Shown here piece by piece: positions 1-5,339 of a DNA stretch of 13,216 bases. A program made the translations under genes and the position numbers. The stretch's first letter is position 1. Each line of letters begins with the position of its first letter. The stretch is from the NCBI GenBank assembly GCA_022013615.1, contig JAKLQB010000049.1, forward strand, positions 1-13,216, written 5' to 3'. The DNA is from Desulfobacterales bacterium (GTDB lineage Bacteria; Desulfobacterota; DSM-4660; Desulfatiglandales; Desulfatiglandaceae). Below the pieces are notes generated by a model, which saw only the letters and a program-made list of their open reading frames with translations, made no database searches and was not told the DNA's origin.

Positions 1-14
1 AATAATCTAACCAT
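1..14 (-). CDS. 5' end of an unidentified gene cut by the left edge
   Basis: On the minus strand an ATG at 14-12 is preceded by a near-perfect Shine-Dalgarno sequence, AAGGAGG (complement of 21-27), about six bases upstream. Only four full codons (M-V-R-L) are inside the window, so the product cannot be identified. The call rests on the strength and spacing of the ribosome binding site and on agreement with the direction of the neighbouring minus-strand genes. It could be a chance match. Confidence 0.4.
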
Positions 15-127
15 ATGACACCTCCTTGTTTTCACTGTCAGAGTAAGGCATGTTTAAGTTGATAGAAAGTTCTTTTACGGTCAAAAAGCCTAAACGAGGG
101 ATAAGAGCCTTTTCTTGAGAACTTCTG

Positions 128-164
128 TGCTCCAGACAGAATCACCCACATTCTGCCAGGAGCA
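128..164. other. Imperfect stem-loop
   Basis: Two 15-base arms (128-142 and 150-164) are reverse complements at 13 of 15 positions and enclose the 7-base loop CACCCAC. There is no T tract on either side, so it is not a typical intrinsic terminator. It could be a small structured element, an old inverted repeat, or part of the leader of the left-edge minus-strand gene. Confidence 0.35.
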
Positions 165-267
165 AGGCGGACAGTATTTGATGCGTGTCTCCATGTGGGC
201 CTCCGGGTTACAGGTTAAAGTATGGAAGGAAACTTCAAGTATTAAGAAAAGCTAAAACAGGCTGGAA

Positions 268-388
268 GTCAAGAGAAATCGGCTCTAAGAACCATGTCAG
301 AATCAACGATTTTGGCCGGTTGAAGGGTGGGGTAAACTCCATATGTTGTAGTCGCTCTGGCCTTCAGAAAACGATAGGATGCTTACCA
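268..388 (+). repeat. Diverged direct repeat, copy 1
   Basis: This stretch aligns without gaps to 2072-2192. Over 269-355 I count 26 mismatches in 87 positions (about 70% identity). The middle is weaker, and a strong block returns at the end: GATGCTTACCA at 378-388 against GATGCTTGCCA at 2182-2192, at the same offset of 110. Together with copy 2 it brackets the hydrolase-cyclase gene. Mismatches are spread evenly over the three codon positions, so neither copy looks like a maintained protein. Confidence 0.75.
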
Positions 389-603
389 GATCTTGCACCC
401 CTGGTCAATCCAATCTCAGTAAAGTTTACAAACTAAATGTTTGAAAATTTTGCCTTTTTATTTCTCCACAAGCATAGCAGTATCGATCACTTTCCCAAAA
501 GTATAACATACATATGGTAGTAGAAACTAAAGTTGGGAGTGTGGCGATAGCATTGATAATATGTTCATAACTTCATCAGATTATAGAGGCTGGAAAAGTG
601 GTA

Positions 604-2001
604 TTATTCTTTCCAATAAACTTCATACAATTTAATGGTTTCATCGAAACCTTTGGGTTTAAATCGCCGCTTCTCAGAAAAAGGGAGCTTGCTTCCAGAT
701 GCCAAATGCCTTGTGACGTCTGAAACTAAGACCTCATCACCTTTTGCCTTAGAGGCAATCCGTGAGGCAAGGACTACTGCCTGCCCAAATGGATGTCTGC
801 CTTCACGTCTGACTACTTCACCAGTATTGATGCCCATACGGACTTGGATTGAAGATAGATTCTTAGATATTTGCTTCTGTATGTTACAAGCGCATTTTAT
901 GGCTGCTGATGCTGATTCAAATGACAGCATAAAGCCATCCCCAAGGTTCTGTAACTCCTTGCCTCCATATTTCTTGATTTGAGCGCGAATTATCTGGTCA
1001 TGTTGGAGAAATATGTCTCTGGCAGCGGCATCACCGAGTTGAGTGACGAGGTCTGTCGATGAAACTATATCTGAAAAAACAATCGTGGCCTGCTCGACTA
1101 TCTCAGTTCCGTTAATAGGAACGTTCCCCATGTCTTCGTCAGGGTGTTTTATTGTCAAGACAGGCGAGATATCTCTAACTGAATCTGCTGACTTTCTTCT
1201 CCCGATGAATTCGGCAATTTCATTGATAATCTCATCTGTTTCACCATACCACCAGGGATGAATTGCTCCTTTCAATAACTTAAATTGTGCGTTGGGAATC
1301 TCAACAGCTAGCTGCCTGCCATGATCAATTGTAATTACTTTGTCTCCTTCGCGATGCAGAATTAAGGTGGGAATCTTAATACCGGAAAGAAGTTCGGTAA
1401 CATCAAGTGAATAAGCAAGCTCCAGGACTTTCGCTGCTATTTCAGGGCTGGATGATTCTCGTTGGAACTTGGCCAGGCTCTTGAGTTCTTTTGTGTTGGC
1501 ATTAGGATGGAAGATATCAGCAATTGTTTTGGATCCAAGTCCCCAGGAAGCTTTCACCAAGGAAATCAGCGCACGCCTAACATCTTCTGGAGCAAGATTT
1601 TTGCCATTACAATAAGACCCATAGAGAATCAAATCCGTTACCTTCTTCGGATGTCGTAATGTGTACCCTATTGCTACAGGCCCTGCCATGGAACTTCCCA
1701 AGAGGCTAAACTTCTCGAGGCGCAGATGGCTTATTACCGTGTCAAGGTCCAAAAGCTCGGCTTCAAGAGTAAAGTCTTTACGATCCCTATCAGATTGCCC
1801 GCAACCGTGCTTATCGTAAGAGACTACCGTCACTTTTTGGGCAAGCTGCCCCCAAAATTGTTGAGCAAACTGGTCTTCAAAAATGTACGAAAGGCTAGTT
1901 ACCCAGGAGGAGGGGCAAACCAATGGTTGGCCCTTTCCAAATTTTGAGTAGGCAATCCTTACTCCATCTTTCCTTTTAACAAATTGTATTGATGGTTTCA
2001 T
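604..2001 (-). CDS. Alpha/beta-hydrolase fused to a class III nucleotide cyclase domain
   Basis: A 465-residue cytoplasmic fusion with no signal peptide or membrane segment. Residues about 1-268 are an alpha/beta-hydrolase: the nucleophile elbow GSSMAG places the serine at 104, with likely acid D220 (REGDKV) and base H248 (GAIHPWW). Residues about 304-465 are a class III adenylate/guanylate cyclase domain. Metal-binding aspartates D311 (VFSDIVSST) and D355 (NLGDGF) and R414 are present. Q351 stands where adenylate cyclases carry the substrate-selecting Lys, H403 where the Asp stands, and V410 in place of the transition-state Asn. The hydrolase may act as a small-molecule sensor or an esterase; the ligand is unknown. 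ATG at 2001 gives the complete hydrolase N-terminus, but the upstream ribosome binding site is weak. The gene stands alone between long AT-rich gaps and two direct repeats. Confidence 0.9.
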   Translation of the reverse strand: MKPSIQFVKRKDGVRIAYSKFGKGQPLVCPSSWVTSLSYIFEDQFAQQFWGQLAQKVTVVSYDKHGCGQSDRDRKDFTLEAELLDLDTVISHLRLEKFSLLGSSMAGPVAIGYTLRHPKKVTDLILYGSYCNGKNLAPEDVRRALISLVKASWGLGSKTIADIFHPNANTKELKSLAKFQRESSSPEIAAKVLELAYSLDVTELLSGIKIPTLILHREGDKVITIDHGRQLAVEIPNAQFKLLKGAIHPWWYGETDEIINEIAEFIGRRKSADSVRDISPVLTIKHPDEDMGNVPINGTEIVEQATIVFSDIVSSTDLVTQLGDAAARDIFLQHDQIIRAQIKKYGGKELQNLGDGFMLSFESASAAIKCACNIQKQISKNLSSIQVRMGINTGEVVRREGRHPFGQAVVLASRIASKAKGDEVLVSDVTRHLASGSKLPFSEKRRFKPKGFDETIKLYEVYWKE

Positions 2002-2071
2002 GTTGAGTAAGGGTTAAGGGTGTTTTGTAAACAAAAAGCTTTATTTGATGGAATGACAAACCGTTTGAGAA

Positions 2072-2192
2072 GTCAAGAAAAATCGATTTTCAGATTCACT
2101 TCGGAATCAATGGCTTTGGTCTGATGAAGGAAAAGGTAAATCCCGTATATTATGGTGTGTTCTTGGACCCCTAGACTTTCAGATGCTTGCCA
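2072..2192 (+). repeat. Diverged direct repeat, copy 2
   Basis: Partner of the repeat at 268-388, in the same orientation and gap-free over 121 bases. It lies about 70 bases upstream of the hydrolase-cyclase start codon and so may include part of that gene's promoter region. It contains a 12-base perfect palindrome (AAAATCGATTTT, about 2078-2090) and a small GATTC/GAATC hairpin, neither conserved in copy 1. One plus-strand frame reads through INGFG before meeting a stop. Confidence 0.75.
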
Positions 2193-2384
2193 TAGACTTC
2201 ATCGCAACTTTCTGAATTCAATTACTATTAGTAACCTCAAATAATGGCAAAGTCAAGATTACCCAAAAATTTTCACTTTTTGTCGGACCAAGATTTTCAA
2301 GGTTCTTGCCAAATCAGATGTGCGGATTATATCCAAGATGGGTGAAGACTACAAATACAAAAGGGAAGAAAAAAGGGGTTCTGA

Positions 2385-2468
2385 ATGAAGGCTCTTATAG
2401 CTGAACATGAAAAACCAGAATATATAAGAGAGACACAAGATATGGTGGAAAAGAAAAGGCAGGGCTGA
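2385..2468 (+). CDS. Possible small ORF, 27 residues
   Basis: An ATG at 2385 is preceded by AAGGGG at roughly SD spacing and opens a 27-residue hydrophilic frame beginning MKALIAEHEKPEY and ending KKRQG. Its stop falls in the loop of the 2457-2480 hairpin. I recognise no family. It is on the opposite strand to both neighbours and may be chance. Confidence 0.15.
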   Translation: MKALIAEHEKPEYIRETQDMVEKKRQG

Positions 2469-2481
2469 AAAACCCTGCCTT
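2446..2481 (-). terminator. Likely intrinsic terminator after slyD
   Basis: An 8-9 bp perfect stem (AGGCAGGG at 2457-2464 with CCCTGCCT at 2473-2480) encloses an A-rich loop. On the minus strand the stem is followed by TTTTCTTTTCC. It lies about 95 bases past the slyD stop, so it would end slyD transcription before the hydrolase-cyclase gene. On the plus strand no T run follows. Confidence 0.6.
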
Positions 2482-2528
2482 GAATATTTGATATTGATGC
2501 TGATTATCTCTTCCTAAACTTCCTACTG

Positions 2529-2551
2529 AACCCCGCAAAGCGGGGCAGGCA
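2529..2551 (-). repeat. GC-rich hairpin repeat (copy A)
   Basis: CCCCGC, AAA loop, GCGGGG, followed by CAGGCA. Read on the minus strand it begins TGCCTGCCCCGC and ends GCGGGGTT, exactly as does the element at 4638-4662. Only the few loop bases differ. It lies between the slyD stop and the slyD terminator. The shared flanking word shows that the two are copies of one repeat rather than independent hairpins. Confidence 0.7.
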
Positions 2552-2574
2552 ACGTGAGAGGATTTTGATTACAA

Positions 2575-3099
2575 TTAACAACAACCGCCTTTTGTTCCAC
2601 AACCAGACTGTTCTTCAGCGCTGCAACCACAGTTACAACCAGAGGACAAACCGGACAGCTCTTCGGCAGTCGGTTCCCTTACTTCAACAATATTGACATC
2701 AAAGTGAAGTTTCTTGCCTGTCAGTGGATGATTAAGATCGATAACGACCGTATTCTCGTCCTTAATCTCTTTTATATTGATTACCATCGGACCCTGAGGA
2801 CCCTGGGCCTGGAATGTCATACCGGGTTGGAGCTCCATGTCGCCTGGGAACTGGTTCCTGGGAACATCCTGGAACAGTTCCGGATTTACCTGACCGTATG
2901 CATCCTCAGGCTCAACGCTTATCTTTAAGTTGTCACCAACCGTCATCCCCATCATGGCCTTTTCCAGACCGGGAACAACCTGACCTGAACCTGTAATAAT
3001 ACCGAGCGGCTGTCCCTCGGAAGATCTATCGACCTTTTCTCCTGAGTCCAGGGTAAGCTTGTAATCGAACGCTACATACAGTTTATCTGCGATATTCAT
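2575..3099 (-). CDS. slyD: SlyD-like FKBP-type peptidyl-prolyl isomerase
   Basis: A 174-residue cytosolic folding catalyst and chaperone that interconverts cis and trans Xaa-Pro bonds. The FKBP core is split as in SlyD: residues 1-65 contain the active-site region (QVVPGLEKAMMGM at 40-52), then the inserted chaperone flap (about 66-125, from PEDAYGQVNPELF), then the closing strand HFDVNIVEV (132-140). The tail carries six cysteines (C155, C157, C159, C167, C173, C174), comparable to the metal-binding tail through which E. coli SlyD handles nickel for hydrogenase maturation. This tail is Cys-rich but His-poor, so metal preference is open. GGAGGG at 3105-3110 fixes the start. The gene has its own predicted promoter and leader terminator. 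Confidence 0.93.
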   Translation of the reverse strand: MNIADKLYVAFDYKLTLDSGEKVDRSSEGQPLGIITGSGQVVPGLEKAMMGMTVGDNLKISVEPEDAYGQVNPELFQDVPRNQFPGDMELQPGMTFQAQGPQGPMVINIKEIKDENTVVIDLNHPLTGKKLHFDVNIVEVREPTAEELSGLSSGCNCGCSAEEQSGCGTKGGCC

Positions 3100-3118
3100 A
3101 AGTTCCCTCCATTAAGTT

Positions 3119-3158
3119 AAAAAAATCCCGATGACGCCAAATTTCAGGAGTCATCGGG
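3119..3158 (-). terminator. Intrinsic terminator upstream of slyD
   Basis: A perfect 9-bp stem, CCCGATGAC (3127-3135) and GTCATCGGG (3150-3158), with a 14-base loop. On the minus strand it is followed by one A and seven T (3125-3119), a textbook intrinsic terminator. It lies 164 bases past the M20 peptidase stop and only about 20 bases before the slyD ribosome binding site. It could end the peptidase transcript, or attenuate transcripts starting at the promoter just upstream. Confidence 0.75.
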
Positions 3159-3174
3159 CTTGTAGACTTCTTTT

Positions 3175-3202
3175 AAAATAAAGCATGTGCCCTAAAAGTC
3201 AA
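3175..3202 (-). promoter_or_regulatory. Predicted sigma-70 promoter for slyD
   Basis: On the minus strand, TTGACT (3202-3197) and TATTTT (3180-3175) are separated by 16 bases. Initiation would fall near 3168, giving a leader of about 70 bases that contains the intrinsic terminator hairpin almost at its 5' end. This is a sequence match only. Confidence 0.4.
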
Positions 3203-3321
3203 GTGTAATTACTCAATAATCCTGCGGAAGAAACGTAAGTTCCTTACAGTCCGGTGCAGAATCTCTTTTCAAAGCGCTATCAAAATTATTCATAGTCGGC
3301 GCCCAGGAAAGGAACTGGGCA

Positions 3322-4557
3322 TTATAATTCATCCAGATAAAGGCAGGCCAAGATCTTTGCATCTGTTAGAATGCTTGATATCAGACAGTATTCATTGGGT
3401 TGGTGAGCTGTTTCAGAAATGGTGGACCACACCGCAGCCGGCAATCCGGCTTTACGGAAAAATGCTGCAACTGTTCCTCCTCCAATGCCCATGGGTTTTG
3501 CATTTTTTCCAGTAACCTTCCTGATCGCTTTAATGAGGGCCTTTACCACGGGAGCGTCCGGCGATGTGGGTTCAGCCGCATCCTCCCGATGGGCAGCCTC
3601 CACCTGAATTTGAAGGCCGAGCCCTTTACCTATCTCAGCTCCGATTTCCTTACACGCAGCAAGAATCTCATCTACCTTGTAAAGGGGCAAAACCCGGCAA
3701 TCCAAGTAAAAGATATTCCTCCCGGGTATCGTGTTTACATTGGGCACATTGGCCTCCATTTTCGTGGGTTCGAAGGTTGATACCGAAGGGCTGAATAGAT
3801 CATCAGACAAATTGAATCGCGCCTTGAGCTGATCCAGGGCCACTATCAAGCTGGCTGCGCCGAATAGACTGTTTTTTCCTTTTCCGGGTGTGCTTGCGTG
3901 GCATTGTTTCCCTATTACAATGAATCTGATCCACAGCATGGATTTTTCGGCCACCTCAATCATGGTACCCTCTTCGTTGCCCGCGTCTGGAACGACAATA
4001 AGATCGTCTTTTTTGAAAAGGTCTTTGTGATGTTGCAGTAAATATTGGAGGCCGTATTTACTGCCCGTCTCCTCGTCTGCCACAATCGCAAGGCAGACCG
4101 GCTTTAATGTATCATGATCCGATCCAAGGACAGCTTTGAGCGCGAGATAGGAACTCACAAACCCGTGTTGGTTGTCTTCAACACCTCTTCCAAAGATCCG
4201 ATCGCCTTCCACCTTGATCTGATACGGGTCAGTTTCCCAGAGAGAGAGATCTCCCGGCGGGACAATGTCCGCGTGGCTGAGTACCCAGACGCTTGACTGA
4301 TCCTGCATCTCACCCCAGCCTGCAACCAGACTGGGACGATAACCATCGCGCGCCCTTTCATCAGGGGCCTTTATTTCCTCAAGAAAATCAGGATCGAATT
4401 CTTTCAGCAGATCCTTAACAAAAGCGATTTTTTCATGCTCACCTGTGCCTTCATTATCCGGCCCCAGCGCAATTCTGGATGTGAGGCCTGCCTGAAGTTT
4501 AATGACATCGTCCCTGTAACTATCTATTCGTTCAAAGACCTTTTCAAGTTCTGACAT
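3322..4557 (-). CDS. M20 family metallopeptidase (ArgE/DapE/carboxypeptidase G2-like)
   Basis: A 411-residue cytosolic di-zinc hydrolase of amide or peptide bonds. The metal ligands expected of M20 enzymes are visible in order: H95 in SHAD, bridging D128 in GRGVEDNQHG, catalytic E162 with ligand E163 in DEETGS, D191 in VPDAGNEEG and H385 in ETAHQPNEY. H220 in the lid/dimerisation domain (GKQCHASTPG) is also present, so the enzyme should be active. The substrate cannot be read from sequence; N-acyl amino acids, dipeptides and succinyl-diaminopimelate are family options. The start is fixed by GGAGG a few bases upstream of the ATG at 4557. It lies 103 bases after the acyltransferase gene, in the same direction, across a repeat-filled gap. 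Confidence 0.9.
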   Translation of the reverse strand: MSELEKVFERIDSYRDDVIKLQAGLTSRIALGPDNEGTGEHEKIAFVKDLLKEFDPDFLEEIKAPDERARDGYRPSLVAGWGEMQDQSSVWVLSHADIVPPGDLSLWETDPYQIKVEGDRIFGRGVEDNQHGFVSSYLALKAVLGSDHDTLKPVCLAIVADEETGSKYGLQYLLQHHKDLFKKDDLIVVPDAGNEEGTMIEVAEKSMLWIRFIVIGKQCHASTPGKGKNSLFGAASLIVALDQLKARFNLSDDLFSPSVSTFEPTKMEANVPNVNTIPGRNIFYLDCRVLPLYKVDEILAACKEIGAEIGKGLGLQIQVEAAHREDAAEPTSPDAPVVKALIKAIRKVTGKNAKPMGIGGGTVAAFFRKAGLPAAVWSTISETAHQPNEYCLISSILTDAKILACLYLDEL

Positions 4558-4577
4558 GTGTTTTCCTCCTGTTTTAT

Positions 4578-4612
4578 CTCACCGCAAAGACACCAGAGGG
4601 CGCAGAGATGAG
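4578..4612 (+). repeat. ACCGCAGAGACGC-type intergenic repeat, copy 1
   Basis: The words CACCGCAAAGACACC and GCGCAGAGA match, with a few changes, CACCGCAGAGACGC and CGCAGAGA at 5289-5312. Both copies have the same orientation and lie in intergenic gaps on either side of the acyltransferase gene. I recall similar sequences as frequent intergenic repeats in deltaproteobacterial genomes; function is unknown. Confidence 0.6.
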
Positions 4613-4637
4613 TGATTCAGATAATCCCGATCATCCA

Positions 4638-4662
4638 TGCCTGCCCCGCGGAACGCGGGGTT
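4638..4662 (+). repeat. GC-rich hairpin repeat (copy B)
   Basis: TGCCTG followed by CCCCGCG, a GAA loop, and CGCGGGG (7-bp stem 4644-4650 with 4654-4660). It shares TGCCTGCCCCGC and GCGGGGTT with the reverse complement of 2529-2551. Its right edge runs into the stop codon of the acyltransferase gene (4661-4663), so the repeat forms the 3' end of that gene. Confidence 0.7.
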
Positions 4663-5269
4663 ATCCTGTCAAAGATTTTTCTTGACTCAATCCCGAAAGT
4701 TCTTCGATTTGCTTCATCATATGATCAAGAAGTGCACCAGGCGATGTTCCTGACTCAGCGTAAAAAGGTTTGCCGTAATTGACCTGAACCACAGTTCGGA
4801 ATCCCTTTCGAGAATAGCGGACGCCAACAGGGATAAAAGGGGGTGTAACACGAGACAGGATAAGCCTTATCATCCCCACATGACCGGGACCCATTTTGTT
4901 ACTGTAATACGTGCCTTCAGGAAAAACTACGGCCCCCTCCCCTTCCCTTAAGAGTGAAATCAAGGACTTAAGTGAGTGTCTGCTCTCAAGAGGGCGCTGC
5001 CGGTTTAACGGAATACCCCCAAGCGACCGCAAAAACCAGTTGCTCAGGGGATTAGTAAATAGCTCACTTTTGGCAATATAGTAGAGGGGTCTGGGCGTGG
5101 CAAGGCCCAGAATGGGGATATCCTCCCAGCGCTGGTGCTTTGGGAGAAGGATAAAGGCACTCTTTTGAGGCAGGTTTTTAACGCCACCTGCTTTTAGACG
5201 AAAGAATGGGCTCAGCAGCACCCTGCCCACAGTTTTGGTAATCCAGAAAACCCACCCTCTTCTTCCCAT
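4661..5269 (-). CDS. plsC: PlsC-like 1-acyl-sn-glycerol-3-phosphate acyltransferase
   Basis: A 202-residue membrane-associated acyltransferase that would acylate lysophosphatidic acid to phosphatidic acid. Family blocks appear in order: H45 and D50 of the HX4D catalytic motif (KHQRWEDIP), GGIPLNR (84-90) and FPEGT (116-120), the glycerophosphate-binding blocks, then PFIPVGVRY (144-152). The N-terminal 20 residues are hydrophobic and basic and may lie in the membrane. No clear ribosome binding site precedes the ATG at 5269; an in-frame stop a few codons upstream makes this the first possible ATG. It lies 70 bases after glmS, probably co-transcribed. The last residues (SLTG) lie beside repeat B. 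A related lyso-lipid acyltransferase cannot be excluded. Confidence 0.88.
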   Translation of the reverse strand: MGRRGWVFWITKTVGRVLLSPFFRLKAGGVKNLPQKSAFILLPKHQRWEDIPILGLATPRPLYYIAKSELFTNPLSNWFLRSLGGIPLNRQRPLESRHSLKSLISLLREGEGAVVFPEGTYYSNKMGPGHVGMIRLILSRVTPPFIPVGVRYSRKGFRTVVQVNYGKPFYAESGTSPGALLDHMMKQIEELSGLSQEKSLTG

Positions 5270-5288
5270 AAGCGCTAACGTAATATTT

Positions 5289-5312
5289 CACCGCAGAGAC
5301 GCCGCAGAGAAA
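5289..5312 (+). repeat. ACCGCAGAGACGC-type intergenic repeat, copy 2
   Basis: CACCGCAGAGACGCCGCAGAGA lies in the 70-base gap between the glmS stop and the acyltransferase start, matching the repeat at 4578-4612 in the same orientation. It occupies the place where an acyltransferase ribosome binding site would be expected further upstream. Confidence 0.6.
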
Positions 5313-5339
5313 AGATATTTTCCTTTCTGCTTTTCACCT

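Larger units (their letters stand above)
15..603. other. Long AT-rich intergenic region
   Basis: About 590 bases lie between the left-edge gene start and the end of the hydrolase-cyclase gene, and I see no convincing gene here. An open frame at 185-436 starts with GTG, has no ribosome binding site, has a composition unlike the neighbouring proteins, and overlaps a diverged repeat, so I do not call it. The region holds an imperfect stem-loop (128-164) and repeat copy 1 (268-388). No clear intrinsic terminator follows the hydrolase-cyclase gene. Confidence 0.6.
2002..2574. other. Long AT-rich intergenic region
   Basis: About 570 bases separate the hydrolase-cyclase start from the slyD stop. 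It contains repeat copy 2 (2072-2192), an 8-bp perfect inverted repeat CTCTTATA/TATAAGAG (2392-2399 and 2423-2430), a possible 27-codon ORF (2385-2468), the likely slyD terminator (2446-2481) and a GC-rich hairpin repeat (2529-2551). No tRNA or longer gene is apparent. I see no strong sigma-70 promoter for the hydrolase-cyclase gene. Confidence 0.6.

Noticed and set aside
185..436. An 83-residue open frame on the plus strand
   Set aside because: It has a GTG start without a ribosome binding site and no recognisable family. It overlaps the diverged repeat, whose mismatches show no coding bias, and the other repeat copy has stops in the same frame.
268..2192. Integron cassette with attC sites around the hydrolase-cyclase gene
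   Set aside because: The repeats are not palindromic overall, I see no paired GTTRRRY/RYYYAAC ends, and no integrase is present in the window.
604..3099. Defence or CBASS-like cyclic-nucleotide system
   Set aside because: The cyclase is class III, not a CD-NTase. No effector, toxin, HNH or TIR gene is next to it, and slyD and the intergenic repeats are not defence components.
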